Shown here: positions 8,121 through 17,338 of the stretch, one piece after another
How positions within the stretch are numbered: position 1 is the stretch's first letter
Layout of the letters: each line of letters opens with the position of its first letter
Assembly: GCF_030687575.1 (NCBI RefSeq)
Contig: NZ_CP117439.1
Coordinates: 2,843,501 to 2,907,500 of the forward strand
From: Pseudomonas sp. FP2309
GTDB lineage: Bacteria; Pseudomonadota; Gammaproteobacteria; Pseudomonadales; Pseudomonadaceae
DNA: 64,000 nt
Reading direction: 5' to 3'
Program-made: the position numbers and the translations under genes
The notes under the pieces: model-generated
Database searches by the model: none
The model's input: the letters and a program-made list of their open reading frames with translations, nothing else
Told to the model about the DNA's origin: nothing

Positions 8121-10568
8121 GTGCCGCAACACAAGCTTGATCTGCCCCCCGAACTGCGCCCGCTCGCCGACATGCCGCTGTTGAAACGACTCGCCGCCCG
8201 CCTGTTCGGCCACGGCCTGACCCGTCTGCGTGCGCAGCATCGGTTTTCCTGGTTGCACGGGCAGGCCGACGGTTTTCGCAGCGGCCACGAGGCGGGCGTG
8301 GAGTACGGTTACCGTGAAGGCAAGGCTGATGGCCTGGAAGAGGGTCGCCAGGTCCTGTTGATTCGCGACTTTCGTCCCGATGAGCATCCTGCACCCGGTG
8401 TCGACGACAGCCTGTTCGACGATTGGCGGCTGCCTCTGACCGCCGATCTGAAAAAGCGCATGAAGGCTGATGTGGCGCGCTTACTGCCGGCCCACGCGCA
8501 GCCCAGTGCCGCGCAATGGAAGATGATCTTCAGCGATACGCCATCGACCTCGGTTATTGCCGGGGCCGGGGCTGGTAAATCCACCTCTCTGGTTCTGCGT
8601 ATTTTGCTGCTCACCCATTACCTGGGCTTTGAGTTGAGCTCGATGACCGTGGTGACCTTCACCCGTGAGTCACGTAAAGATTTCATCAGCAAGCTTATGC
8701 AAATCCTCAGCCTGTGGGGCCAACCCATTGGCATCAAAGAAGCCCAGGCCATCGTGCGTACCTTCCATTCACGCATTTTGCCGATGGTGCGCAGCCTGCC
8801 GGGCTTTGAGCGTCTGCAGGCGTTCGAGAACCTGAGTTCAGGGTTCGAGGAGGCCGACAGCAATCCCTTCGACCTGCGCATCAACGACGCCCAGCGCCAG
8901 CACCTGAATGCTTGTTATCACCGGCTGCATGGCCAGCACGCACGCTTTCGTGAGCTGATCACGCCGCTGGCGCGCCATGGCCTGCAGCTCAAAGAACTGG
9001 AGCGCGACCACCCGGACGTGCAAAAGCGCGTGGCGGTCACTGAGCTGGCGGCCAAGCGCGATGAAGAGCTGTGCGATGTGATCGAGGACCTGTGGTTTCG
9101 TGCCGGGGCCTGGCCGATCAAAGGCATTGAGCCCAACCGCCAGACGGTGGAGATCAATGGCGCGCTGTTTCACTGCCACGGCTATATAGCTGCGCTGGAC
9201 GCATGGGTGGTGCTGGGCTTCGATCCGCGGGAAAACCCGCAACTGAGCCGGCCAAATGCCAAACTGTCGGTGCGCGCCGAATGGGCGGTAAAGCGCACCC
9301 TGTTTCAAGCTTTCTGTCGCAAACCGCTGATATGGCTTGATAATTATGAATCATCAAAGCGCGTTCTGAGCAGCTTGGCTGGCGATGCCAGTGCCGGGCC
9401 CGGGTTTGATTACAAGGTCAAAGGTGAGCTGGCTGGCGCGCCGCTGCTGGACAGTTTTGTCACTGCGGCCGGTTTTATCGAAAATCTCGGGCTGGATGTG
9501 CCCAGCGCTGTCAGCCGAATGAGCTTTGCCAAGGACGATCCCGACCGGTACTTCTTCGAGGCCCTGAGCATTTTCTGGAAGGCCCTGGAAGACCACTTGC
9601 TCGACCAGTCGCCGCCGATCATGACCTACAACCGCATGTTCTCGCTGTTTGGCGAAAACACCCCGGAAAACCTCAAGCTGCTCAGCGATTCATTACTGCG
9701 ACCGTTGTCGCACTTGATGATCGATGAGTTCCAGGACGTGTCGCCGCAGATCGTTTCGTGGATCCGCGCCAGCCTGCGTGAAATCCGCAGCCGTGGCCCG
9801 GCGATGCACGTCGGGCGCGGCGCACAGCGCTCATCGCTGCTGTGCGTAGGTGACGACTGGCAATCGATCTACGGCTGGCGGGGCAGTTCGCCCAAATACT
9901 TCATGGCGTTCAATCAGGAGTTCCCATCGCCGAGCACCACCCGCGTGATGCTGGGCGAGAACTACCGCAGTCACCAGCACATCATCGACGCGGCCGAACA
10001 TATCGTGCGCGCCGCGCCGGCGATCCCCGGCAAAAAAGCCAAGGCCTGTGGCACGCCCAAGGCGCTGGAGCCCGTCAAGGTGCTTGAGCGCGACGACGCC
10101 GCTCTGGGGCGCCAATTGCTGGCGCATTATCAAAAGGGTGATTCGGTGTTAATGCTGTATCGAAAAAGCAGCGATAAACTATTGATTCAAGAACATATTC
10201 AGGCCGCAATTAATGCTGATTCCAGCTTGGCGCCTGCCGCGCGCAGGCTTCGGCAACTGACTTATCACAGTGCCAAGGGGCTGCAGGCCGATGCGGTCTT
10301 TCTACTGGGGGACTGCCAGCACGTGACCAGCTCGCCCTACAAGAACCAGGTTTACCGCATGGCGGGTCTGGGCAAGGAAGGCGACAGTGAACCGTATGAC
10401 TGCGCGCAAAAGGATGAGGTGCTGCGCCTGGCCTATGTCGGGATCACCCGGGCCGTCAGCCATTGCTATTGGTATGTGGAAAAGCCCGAGGGCCAGGCGG
10501 TGAATGTGCCGAAAGCCTCGGAGCGAGTCGACGGCAAGAAGGCGTTCTTTGACGACCAGCGCGGCTAA
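8121..10568 (+). CDS. UvrD/Rep-family superfamily 1 DNA helicase
   Basis: An 815-residue helicase with a GTG start preceded by AGGAG. Walker A is GAGAGKST (residues 148-155). Further motifs are LMIDEFQDVSPQ (II), VGDDWQSIYGWRGS (III), LGENYRSHQHIIDAA (IV), LTYHSAKGLQADAVFLLGD (V) and LRLAYVGITRAVSHCYW (VI), so ATP hydrolysis and 3'-5' translocation should be intact. The roughly 140-residue N-terminal extension and the insert between motifs I and II resemble helicase IV (HelD) more than UvrD or Rep. It is probably a repair or recombination helicase. It stands alone and ends 12 bases from a convergent DUF1652 gene. Confidence 0.93.
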   Translation: MPQHKLDLPPELRPLADMPLLKRLAARLFGHGLTRLRAQHRFSWLHGQADGFRSGHEAGVEYGYREGKADGLEEGRQVLLIRDFRPDEHPAPGVDDSLFDDWRLPLTADLKKRMKADVARLLPAHAQPSAAQWKMIFSDTPSTSVIAGAGAGKSTSLVLRILLLTHYLGFELSSMTVVTFTRESRKDFISKLMQILSLWGQPIGIKEAQAIVRTFHSRILPMVRSLPGFERLQAFENLSSGFEEADSNPFDLRINDAQRQHLNACYHRLHGQHARFRELITPLARHGLQLKELERDHPDVQKRVAVTELAAKRDEELCDVIEDLWFRAGAWPIKGIEPNRQTVEINGALFHCHGYIAALDAWVVLGFDPRENPQLSRPNAKLSVRAEWAVKRTLFQAFCRKPLIWLDNYESSKRVLSSLAGDASAGPGFDYKVKGELAGAPLLDSFVTAAGFIENLGLDVPSAVSRMSFAKDDPDRYFFEALSIFWKALEDHLLDQSPPIMTYNRMFSLFGENTPENLKLLSDSLLRPLSHLMIDEFQDVSPQIVSWIRASLREIRSRGPAMHVGRGAQRSSLLCVGDDWQSIYGWRGSSPKYFMAFNQEFPSPSTTRVMLGENYRSHQHIIDAAEHIVRAAPAIPGKKAKACGTPKALEPVKVLERDDAALGRQLLAHYQKGDSVLMLYRKSSDKLLIQEHIQAAINADSSLAPAARRLRQLTYHSAKGLQADAVFLLGDCQHVTSSPYKNQVYRMAGLGKEGDSEPYDCAQKDEVLRLAYVGITRAVSHCYWYVEKPEGQAVNVPKASERVDGKKAFFDDQRG

Positions 10569-10579
10569 GGGCGCAGGCG

Positions 10580-10852
10580 TCAGGCGCGCAATGACAGCGG
10601 CGGCACAAAGGACGCCAGCTCATCCTCCACCGCTTCGATGATGCGCTCCACGTCGGTGGCGTTCATCACGGTGGCACAGGGGATCCCGGCAATGGCAATC
10701 AGGGTTTCGCCGCTGGCCCGGTCGAACAGGCGGGCGATCATACTGCCCGGCGCGTCCATGCTGGCCTCGAAGCCCATCGGATGAAAATGCCAGCGCATCA
10801 GCTGGCAGGCGTTGGGGAACGTCACTTTGTTCATGTTGCCCACCTTGTTCAT
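10580..10852 (-). CDS. DUF1652-family small protein
   Basis: A 90-residue protein whose middle (MDAPGSMIARLFDRASGETL) and helical tail (ATDVERIIEAVEDELASF) match the DUF1652 family, which is common in Pseudomonas and has no known role. AAAGGA lies eight bases before the first ATG (10852). A second in-frame ATG at 10834 behind GGTGGG is an alternative start. It has no signal peptide. It is convergent with the helicase. Confidence 0.8.
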   Translation of the reverse strand: MNKVGNMNKVTFPNACQLMRWHFHPMGFEASMDAPGSMIARLFDRASGETLIAIAGIPCATVMNATDVERIIEAVEDELASFVPPLSLRA

Positions 10853-11106
10853 TGAGCGCTTCCTTTAGCTCGCGGCAGGGGCCATTACCGTCACTGGTCA
10901 TGGCCGACGAATTTTAAAATAGCATTCGTTCGCAAGCGCGAGGTGGGTTTTTTCGGTCCGTTCAGCGGTTGTTTTCCATTAGATTGATGTGGGTCACGTC
11001 CTACCGATAACTGGGCAAATCGCCACTAGTCCGAAGATGTGCACCACCATTGAAGGCAACGCTGAATTTCGGCAGTCTCCACGGTTTACTTGCAGCCGAG
11101 CCTTCC

Positions 11107-11916
11107 ATGCCCGACATCGCCCCAAACGAGGACCGCCAGCACACCCACGCCACGGGCGAGCTGGTGTTGCGCCACCACCTGTGTTGGCGCCACCGCGATC
11201 TGGACGGAGTAATGGCTTACTACCACCCGGATATCCAATACCACGACTTTTTCCAGAACCGTGTCATCGGTTACGCCGAACTGCGCGAATATCTGCAAGC
11301 GAGCATGCCCCGCGAGGCCGACGAAGCGATTGAGCACACTGACCGCATTCGTGCCGATGGTGACACGGCGTTTATCCAGTACCGCATCACCTTGCGGGGC
11401 GGCCGCGGGTTGGTGTCGTTTCGCACCAGCGAAGCCATCACCGTGCGCGACGGGCTGATCTGGCGGGTCAATGAATACGCCTCGCTGGTCCATGAACAAG
11501 CCACCCAGGCGCTGCGCCCAACGGTCAGCCGCCTGGGCCTGTCGCCCCAGCAATTGGGGCATATGGCCAATGACCTGCAACAGTACTTTGTCCACAAACA
11601 ACCCTACCTGGACCCTGAGCTGGACCTGCAGCGGGTCGCCAGGGAATGCGGCTACAGCCGCAATCAGATTTCTTACCTGCTCAACCAAGTGCTGGGACAA
11701 AGCTTCTACCGTTACGTCAACCAGGCGCGACTCCAGCATTTATTGACCGCACTGGAGCACGCCACGCCGCCGATCAAAGTCGACGACTTGGCCTTCGCGG
11801 CCGGCTTCAATTCGTTGTCGGCGTTCTACAGTGCGTTCCGCCAGCACACCGGCCAGTCGCCCAAGGCCTACGTCAAACAAATTTCCCTGCGTGCACGCGC
11901 GCAAGACAGCCCCTGA
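11107..11916 (+). CDS. AraC-family regulator with SnoaL/NTF2-like sensor domain
   Basis: The N-terminal half (MPDIAPNEDRQHTHATGELV through about residue 140) looks like a SnoaL/NTF2-like fold, with WRHRDLDGVMAYYHPDIQYH and GLIWRVNEY. The C-terminal half is a two-HTH AraC DNA-binding domain (DLQRVARECGYSRNQISYLL, VDDLAFAAGFNSLSAFYSAF, then GQSPKAYVKQ). A TTG start at 11050 would add 19 residues, but neither start has a clear ribosome-binding site; I prefer the ATG at 11107. The FAD oxidoreductase begins 50 bases downstream in the same direction, so it is probably a local regulator of the amine-oxidation group. SnoaL-AraC fusions are uncommon compared with cupin-AraC proteins. Confidence 0.85.
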   Translation: MPDIAPNEDRQHTHATGELVLRHHLCWRHRDLDGVMAYYHPDIQYHDFFQNRVIGYAELREYLQASMPREADEAIEHTDRIRADGDTAFIQYRITLRGGRGLVSFRTSEAITVRDGLIWRVNEYASLVHEQATQALRPTVSRLGLSPQQLGHMANDLQQYFVHKQPYLDPELDLQRVARECGYSRNQISYLLNQVLGQSFYRYVNQARLQHLLTALEHATPPIKVDDLAFAAGFNSLSAFYSAFRQHTGQSPKAYVKQISLRARAQDSP

Positions 11917-11965
11917 CCCCAAGCCCTAGCATCAGCCCTATCCACACGAGGTAGGGGAGCTTGGC

Positions 11966-13372
11966 ATGCCGGCATGGCGCAACATCAGTTTATGGATGGA
12001 CCAACTGGACGACCCGCTGCTGGCGCGGCCATCCCTTGAGCATGACCTGGACGTCAACGTGGCCATCATCGGCGCCGGGTACACCGGGCTGTGGACGGCT
12101 TACTACCTCAAGCGCCAGGCGCCCGAACTGACTGTCGCAATCATCGAAGCGCAAACCGCGGGGTTCGGCGCATCCGGTCGCAACGGCGGCTGGCTGATGG
12201 GCAACCTGCTGGGCGAAGACCGTCTGTTGGCCGGCCTGGCCCCTGAACAGCGCCGCGCCTCATTCAATTTGCTCCACGGCATTCCTGATGAAGTGGCACA
12301 GGTGCTGGCCCGTGAAGGCATCGATTGCGACTACCGCAAGGGCGGTGCGCTGTACTGCGCCGCGCGCTACCCCGAGCAGGAAACCAGCCTGCGCGGCTAC
12401 CTGCACAAACTCTACGCTCAGGGCCTCACCGAAGCCGACTACCGCTGGCTGAGCCCGCAGCAATTGGCCGAACAGATCCGCATCGCCCGGCCCTATGGCG
12501 GTATCTATGCACCCCACGTTGCCACGATCCACCCGGCCAAGCTGGTGCGCGGCCTGGCGCGGTTGGTGGAGCGCATGGGCGTGAAGATTTATGAGAACAG
12601 CCCCGTCACGCAGTGGCAATCCGGCAGTCTGCGCACGGCGAAAGCCAGCGTGCGCGCGTCATGGGTTGTGCCAGCGGTCGAAGGCTACGCCAACACCTTG
12701 CCGCCCCTGGGCCGTTACCAGTTGCCGGTGCAAAGCCTGATCGTCGCCACCGAGCCGCTGCCAGCCGGCACCTGGGACGAGATCGGCCTGCGCAATGGCC
12801 AGGCTTTTGGCGAAAGCAGTCGCCAGGTCACCTATGGCCAGCGCACGGCGGATAACCGCCTGGTGTTCGGTGCCCGCGGCGGGTATCAGTTCGCCGGCAA
12901 ATTGCGCCATAACTTCGATTTGACCGACAGCGAAGTGGAGCTGCGTCGCTACCTGTTCGGTGAACTGTTCCCACAGCTGAAGAACGTGCGGATTACCCAT
13001 TCGTGGGGCGGCAACCTCGGCATGTCACGCCATTTCCGACCGCACATGCTTTGCGACCGCAATAACTGCATCGCGTTGTCCGGAGGCTATGGCGGGGAGG
13101 GCGTGGGGGCTACCAACCTCGGTGGCCGCACCCTGGCCGACCTGATCCTGGGGCGTGATACGCCGCTGACTCGGCAGCCCTGGGTCATTCGCGACAGAGG
13201 CCTGGACGCGCTCAAAACCTGGGAACCCGAACCCTGCCGCTGGCTGGGCTACAACGCGATCATTCGCAGCTTCGTCCATGAAGACCAGGTATTAGCCAAC
13301 CCCAACACCGCGCCCTGGCGCCGCAAACTGGCGACCGGGGTGGCCGGATTCATGGAAGGTTTCATGCACTGA
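11966..13372 (+). CDS. FAD-dependent amine oxidoreductase (DAO/PuuB-like)
   Basis: A 468-residue flavoprotein. The dinucleotide-binding motif VNVAIIGAGYTGLWTAYYL lies near residue 30, followed by GFGASGRNGGWLMGN, the signature of the DAO group that includes gamma-glutamylputrescine oxidase (PuuB). The C-terminal GGYGGEGVGATNLGGRTLADL closes the FAD site. GGGGAG precedes the start. It is followed by a cupin and a polyamine-type binding protein, so a primary amine or polyamine derivative is the likely substrate. It is cytosolic. No gamma-glutamyl ligase is present nearby, so a complete Puu pathway is not encoded here. Confidence 0.88.
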   Translation: MPAWRNISLWMDQLDDPLLARPSLEHDLDVNVAIIGAGYTGLWTAYYLKRQAPELTVAIIEAQTAGFGASGRNGGWLMGNLLGEDRLLAGLAPEQRRASFNLLHGIPDEVAQVLAREGIDCDYRKGGALYCAARYPEQETSLRGYLHKLYAQGLTEADYRWLSPQQLAEQIRIARPYGGIYAPHVATIHPAKLVRGLARLVERMGVKIYENSPVTQWQSGSLRTAKASVRASWVVPAVEGYANTLPPLGRYQLPVQSLIVATEPLPAGTWDEIGLRNGQAFGESSRQVTYGQRTADNRLVFGARGGYQFAGKLRHNFDLTDSEVELRRYLFGELFPQLKNVRITHSWGGNLGMSRHFRPHMLCDRNNCIALSGGYGGEGVGATNLGGRTLADLILGRDTPLTRQPWVIRDRGLDALKTWEPEPCRWLGYNAIIRSFVHEDQVLANPNTAPWRRKLATGVAGFMEGFMH

Positions 13373-13399
13373 ACTGCTTCATTCACACGGGAATCGCCC

Positions 13400-13741
13400 A
13401 TGAGCATTACGCACTTCAAAGACACGCTGAACACCGATTTACCCGACGCGTCGCCAGTGGCCGTGCCCCTGGGCGAGCCGATCGCCGTGGCCTCGACCTT
13501 GAGCGTTGAACGCAGCGACGGCGTCGAGACCGGCATCTGGGCCTGCACCCCAGGCCGCTGGCGTCGACAGATTAAATCCCAGGAGTTTTGCCACTTTATC
13601 CAGGGCCGCTGCACCTTCACCCCCGACAACGGTGAAGTCATTCACATACAAGCCGGCGATGCACTGATGTTGCCGGCCAACAGCACGGGCATCTGGGATA
13701 TCCAGGAAACCGTGCGCAAGACCTATGTCCTGATTCTGTAA
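13400..13741 (+). CDS. Small cupin-domain protein (DUF861/EutQ-like)
   Basis: A 113-residue single cupin. The barrel core reads GIWACTPGRWRRQIKSQEFC, then FIQGRCTFTPDNGEVIHIQA and GDALMLPANSTGIWDIQETV, typical of the cupin_3 (DUF861) family that accompanies PuuB-type oxidases. Only one possible metal-binding histidine is evident in the core, so it may bind a ligand rather than act as an oxygenase. It lies 27 bases after the oxidoreductase and is presumably co-transcribed. Confidence 0.85.
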   Translation: MSITHFKDTLNTDLPDASPVAVPLGEPIAVASTLSVERSDGVETGIWACTPGRWRRQIKSQEFCHFIQGRCTFTPDNGEVIHIQAGDALMLPANSTGIWDIQETVRKTYVLIL

Positions 13742-13801
13742 CGCTTTGATCCTTGATCGCCTGCCATAAAAACAGCCCTAAAACCGCCAGGAAATCGAAC
13801 C

Positions 13802-14881
13802 ATGAAAGCCATTGCCCTGTTGCCCTTGATGTTGTTGGCCTCTATCAGCCAGGCCGCCGAGACGGTGAAAATCTACAACTGGTCCAGCTACATTGCGCCC
13901 GATACCACGAAGAACTTCCAGAAGCAGACCGGGATCGGCTTCAGCTACGACGTGTATGACAGCAACGAAACCCTCGATGGCAAGCTGATGACCGGCAACT
14001 CCGGGTACGACGTGGTGTTTCCGTCCAACCATTTCATGGCCCGGCAGATCCAGGGCGGCGCGTTGAAGAAGCTCGACAAACGCCAGTTACCTAACTGGAA
14101 GAACCTCAACCCGGTACTGCTCAAGGCCCTGGAAAACAACGATCCGGGCAACGCCCACGGCTTTCCGTACCTGTGGGGCAGCACCGGCATCGGCTACAAC
14201 ATCGACAAGGTCAAGGCCGTGCTGGGGGACAACGCCCCGGTGGACTCCTGGGACCTGATCTTCAAGCCCGAGTACATGGAAAAACTCAGCAAATGCGGGG
14301 TGGCCATCCTCGACAACGGCCCGGAGCTGCTGCCGATCGCCCTCAATTACCTGGGCTTGCCGCCCCACAGTAAAAACCCGGAGGACTACAAAAAAGCCGA
14401 GGCGCTGCTGATGAAAGTGCGGCCGTATGTGGCGTACTTCCATTCGTCGAAATACACGGGCGACCTGGCCAATGGCGATATCTGCGTCGCCGTCGGCTTC
14501 TCCGGCGACGTGCTGCAAGCCGAAAGCCGCGCCAAGGAAGCCAACAATGGCGTGAAGATTGGTTATCAGATTCCCAAGGAAGGCGCCGCTATCTGGTTCG
14601 ACATGGTCGCCATGCCCGCCGACGCCCCGGATGAAAAGGCCGGTTATGCGTTCATGAACTATTTGCTCGAGCCCCAAGTGATGGCGGACATCACCAACGC
14701 CGTGCACTACGCCAACGGCAACAGCGCGGCCGATAGCCTGGTCGAGCCCCAGATCAAGTCGGACACCAAGATCTACCCAAGCGAGGCCATGATGGGCAAA
14801 TTGTTCGCCTTGGAAGCGATGCCCCTGAGCATCGACCGGATTCGCACGCGGATCTGGAACACCATTCGCATGGGCCGTTGA
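13802..14881 (+). CDS. Periplasmic polyamine-type ABC substrate-binding protein
   Basis: A 359-residue PotF/SpuD-like protein. It has an export signal MKAIALLPLMLLASISQAAE and then VKIYNWSSYIAPDTTKNF, the standard opening of putrescine/spermidine binding proteins; the core reads YDVVFPSNHFMARQIQGGAL and YLWGSTGIGYN. No permease or ATPase gene is nearby, so it must feed a transporter encoded elsewhere or serve as a sensor. Its position behind the FAD oxidase and cupin links it to amine uptake. Substrate specificity cannot be fixed from the sequence. Confidence 0.92.
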   Translation: MKAIALLPLMLLASISQAAETVKIYNWSSYIAPDTTKNFQKQTGIGFSYDVYDSNETLDGKLMTGNSGYDVVFPSNHFMARQIQGGALKKLDKRQLPNWKNLNPVLLKALENNDPGNAHGFPYLWGSTGIGYNIDKVKAVLGDNAPVDSWDLIFKPEYMEKLSKCGVAILDNGPELLPIALNYLGLPPHSKNPEDYKKAEALLMKVRPYVAYFHSSKYTGDLANGDICVAVGFSGDVLQAESRAKEANNGVKIGYQIPKEGAAIWFDMVAMPADAPDEKAGYAFMNYLLEPQVMADITNAVHYANGNSAADSLVEPQIKSDTKIYPSEAMMGKLFALEAMPLSIDRIRTRIWNTIRMGR

Positions 14882-15366
14882 CCTGGGCGCAAAGCGCGCA
14901 TGTGGGCATGGGAGGGTGGTTTTCCGTGGTGACCGGGCAAACTCGCTCACCACACATTTGCACCTTCACAAAACACGCAGGGCACTCAGGGGTTTTCCAG
15001 AATATGTCCACTGAGTCAATAGTGCAGCGCTAACCGTTAGTTGAAGTAATGGCTGTTTAATGTCGCCATTGACACCCTGTCAATATATTGGATCCATTTA
15101 TTAGTGGCGGCACCTAAGTTGAGTGGCGTTAGTGCTATTTAATATTTAAATACGTGGCGATGGTTTTTTGTCGGACAAACTCAAAGCCGGCCAATGAATA
15201 CGGCGCAAACTTACACTGCTTACCGAAGCGGTGTTTTCTATGCTGGAAATAGAGGTGGACGAAAGATTTCAAGTTGTGTCAGTTTTCTTACGCCTTCAAA
15301 AGAGGCGAGTGATAGGACGATCTCGCCCGCGGGGTTCCTATCGAACAAAGACTGATGCACTTGCAA
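14882..15366. promoter_or_regulatory. Long AT-rich regulatory region upstream of aprA
   Basis: About 500 bases without a gene. It contains the palindrome TTGACA-CCC-TGTCAA (15069-15083), whose left half is also a perfect -35 hexamer, and an AT-rich tract around 15140-15160 (AATATTTAAATAC). Several GGA trinucleotides lie in the probable leader, consistent with Rsm control. No coding frame is convincing. The length fits the multi-input control known for Pseudomonas alkaline protease (Gac/Rsm, iron, temperature). Confidence 0.55.
15069..15083. promoter_or_regulatory. TTGACA-CCC-TGTCAA palindrome
   Basis: A perfect 6+3+6 inverted repeat about 300 bp upstream of the aprA start. It may be a regulator operator overlapping a -35 element. 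No good -10 hexamer follows at 17 bp. Confidence 0.4.
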
Positions 15367-15376
15367 ACAAGGAAGT
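15367..15376 (+). promoter_or_regulatory. RsmA/RsmE binding motif over the aprA ribosome-binding site
   Basis: ACAAGGAAGT matches the consensus (A/U)CANGGANG(U/A) at every position and contains the Shine-Dalgarno AAGGAAG, seven bases before the aprA ATG. In P. fluorescens-group strains aprA is a known Gac/Rsm target. The match is seen in the sequence; binding is inferred. Confidence 0.75.
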
Positions 15377-15382
15377 ACGTTT

Positions 15383-16816
15383 ATGTCAAAAGTAAAAGAC
15401 AAGGCTATCGTGTCGGCGGCGCAAGCCAGCACCGCTTACTCGCAAATCGATAGCTTCAGCCATTTGTATGACCGTGGCGGCAACCTCACGATCAATGGCA
15501 AACCCTCCTACACCGTCGACCAGGCAGCCACCCAACTGCTGCGCGATGGCGCCGCGTACCGGGACTCTGACGGCAACGGCAAGATCGACCTGACCTACAC
15601 GTTCCTGACCTCGGCGTCCTCGAGCACCTTGAACAAACATGGCATTTCGGGCTTCAGCCAGTTCAGCGCGCAGCAGAAGGCACAGGCCGTACTGGCCATG
15701 CAGTCTTGGGCGGACGTGGCCAAGGTCACCTTCGCCGAGAAAGCCACCGGCGGTGACGGCCATATGACCTTCGGCAATTACAGCAGCGGCCAGGACGGCG
15801 CAGCGGCCTTCGCCTACCTGCCCGGCACCGGCGCGGGCTACGACGGCACCTCGTGGTACCTGACCAACAACAGCTACACGCCGAACAAGACCCCGGACCT
15901 GAACAATTATGGCCGGCAGACCCTGACCCACGAAATCGGCCACACCCTGGGTCTGGCTCACCCCGGCGACTACAACGCCGGCGAAGGCGCGCCCAACTAC
16001 AACGACGCGACCTATGGACAGGACACGCGCGGCTACAGCCTCATGAGTTACTGGAGTGAGAGCAACACCAACCAGAACTTCAGCAAAGGCGGGGTCGAAG
16101 CCTATGCGTCCGGCCCGCTGATCGACGATATCGCCGCGATTCAGAAGCTCTACGGCGCCAACTACAACACCCGCGCCGGCGACACTACTTACGGGTTCAA
16201 CTCCAACACCGGGCGTGATTTTCTCAGCGCCAGCTCCAACGCCGACAAACTGGTGTTCTCGGTGTGGGACGGTGGCGGCAACGACACCCTGGACTTCTCC
16301 GGCTTCACCCAAAACCAGAAGATCAACCTCAACGAGACGGCGTTCTCCGACGTGGGTGGCCTGGTGGGCAACGTGTCCATCGCCAAGGGCGTGACGGTCG
16401 AGAACGCATTCGGCGGCGCGGGCAACGACCTGATCATCGGCAACAATGCCGCCAACGTCATCAAGGGTGGGGCCGGTAACGACCTGATCTATGGCGGCGG
16501 CGGTTCCGATCAACTGTGGGGCGGCGCGGGCCGCGACACCTTTGTGTTCGGTGCCAGCTCCGACTCCAAGCCAGGGGCGGCGGACAAGATCTTTGACTTT
16601 ACCTCCGGTTCGGACAAGATCGACCTCAGCGGCATCACCCAAGGGACCGGCCTGACCTTCGTCAATGCGTTCACCGGGCATGCCGGCGACGCGGTATTGA
16701 GTTACGCGGCAGGCACCAACCTGGGCACTTTGGCGGTGGACTTCTCCGGGCACGGCGCGGCGGACTTCCTCATCACCACCGTCGGCCAGGCGGCCGTCAG
16801 CGACATCGTGGCCTGA
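15383..16816 (+). CDS. aprA: Secreted alkaline metalloprotease (serralysin, AprA/AprX)
   Basis: A 477-residue serralysin. The zinc motif [11 protein letters not shown] begins at residue 183 and the Met-turn is YSLMSYW. Glycine-rich RTX nonapeptides follow ([23 protein letters not shown] at about residues 350-390), binding calcium after export. There is no N-terminal Sec signal. The C-terminus ends in D-I-V-A, the acidic-plus-hydrophobic type I secretion signal. The substrate-specific exporter AprDEF is encoded in the same cluster and the inhibitor directly follows. This enzyme degrades milk and host proteins. Translation is probably repressed by RsmA through the overlapping site at 15367-15376. 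Confidence 0.97.
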   Translation: MSKVKDKAIVSAAQASTAYSQIDSFSHLYDRGGNLTINGKPSYTVDQAATQLLRDGAAYRDSDGNGKIDLTYTFLTSASSSTLNKHGISGFSQFSAQQKAQAVLAMQSWADVAKVTFAEKATGGDGHMTFGNYSSGQDGAAAFAYLPGTGAGYDGTSWYLTNNSYTPNKTPDLNNYGRQTLTHEIGHTLGLAHPGDYNAGEGAPNYNDATYGQDTRGYSLMSYWSESNTNQNFSKGGVEAYASGPLIDDIAAIQKLYGANYNTRAGDTTYGFNSNTGRDFLSASSNADKLVFSVWDGGGNDTLDFSGFTQNQKINLNETAFSDVGGLVGNVSIAKGVTVENAFGGAGNDLIIGNNAANVIKGGAGNDLIYGGGGSDQLWGGAGRDTFVFGASSDSKPGAADKIFDFTSGSDKIDLSGITQGTGLTFVNAFTGHAGDAVLSYAAGTNLGTLAVDFSGHGAADFLITTVGQAAVSDIVA

Positions 16817-16822
16817 TACACC

Positions 16823-16846
16823 GGCGCGGCGTTTCGGCGCCGCGCC
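16823..16846 (+). terminator. Intercistronic stem-loop between aprA and inh
   Basis: GGCGCGGCG, a six-base loop and CGCCGCGCC form a 9-bp GC stem seven bases after the aprA stop. No T-run follows, so it is more likely an attenuator or a 3' mRNA stabiliser that lets aprA be expressed above the exporter genes. Confidence 0.6.
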
Positions 16847-16866
16847 TCAGGGGATCGAGCATAAAG

Positions 16867-17235
16867 ATGCAGCGTTTTTTCAGTTTGATCGCCTGCGTCA
16901 TGCAGGTGATGTTCGTGTCGGCAGGAGCCCACGCAATGGCGAGCAGTCTTGTATTACCCAGCAGCGCCCAATTGGCCGGGCACTGGCAGTTGCACCAGCA
17001 GGACCACGTGTGCGCCCTCGACCTGCTGGAACAGGCCAACGCCCTGGGCGGCGATGTCGCCTGTGCCGAACAATGGCTGGGAGACAGGCCAATGAGCTGG
17101 TCGCCGACACCCGACGGCATTTGGCTGTTCAACGCTGAGGGCAGCGGCATCGCCCACTTGAATCGCCAGAAGGACGGCGGCTATCAGGCCCGCACTAAGT
17201 CAGGCGCCGTGATTGAATTGAAACGAATGCCTTAG
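16867..17235 (+). CDS. inh: Periplasmic inhibitor of alkaline protease
   Basis: A 122-residue protein with an export signal (MQRFFSLIACVMQVMFVSAG, cleavage probably after AHA). The mature domain reads ASSLVLPSSAQLAGHWQLHQ and has two cysteines (VCALDLL, DVACAEQW) that can form the disulfide of the Inh/AprI family. These inhibitors insert their N-terminus into the protease active site and protect the periplasm. Its place between aprA and aprD is the standard order in P. fluorescens. Confidence 0.92.
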   Translation: MQRFFSLIACVMQVMFVSAGAHAMASSLVLPSSAQLAGHWQLHQQDHVCALDLLEQANALGGDVACAEQWLGDRPMSWSPTPDGIWLFNAEGSGIAHLNRQKDGGYQARTKSGAVIELKRMP

Positions 17236-17319
17236 TTATCGCTATAAGCCTATAACTCAAATTTATTAGTTGGCTGACCTCTATAAAGGAGGGCGGGCAA
17301 CTGTTGCGCGAAATGTGCT

Positions 17320-17329
17320 TCAAGGAAGA
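17320..17329 (+). promoter_or_regulatory. Second RsmA/RsmE motif, over the aprD ribosome-binding site
   Basis: TCAAGGAAGA matches the (A/U)CANGGANG(U/A) consensus completely and covers the Shine-Dalgarno ten bases before the aprD ATG. The exporter genes may therefore be repressed together with the protease. Confidence 0.65.
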
Positions 17330-17338
17330 TAAAAACAT

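Noticed and set aside
16400..16560. Tandem repeat in aprA
   Set aside because: These are the glycine-rich RTX calcium-binding codons, part of the protein, not a mobile or CRISPR repeat.
15386..16753. 455-residue open frame on the minus strand
   Set aside because: Exactly antisense to aprA, whose RTX codons keep the opposite frame open.
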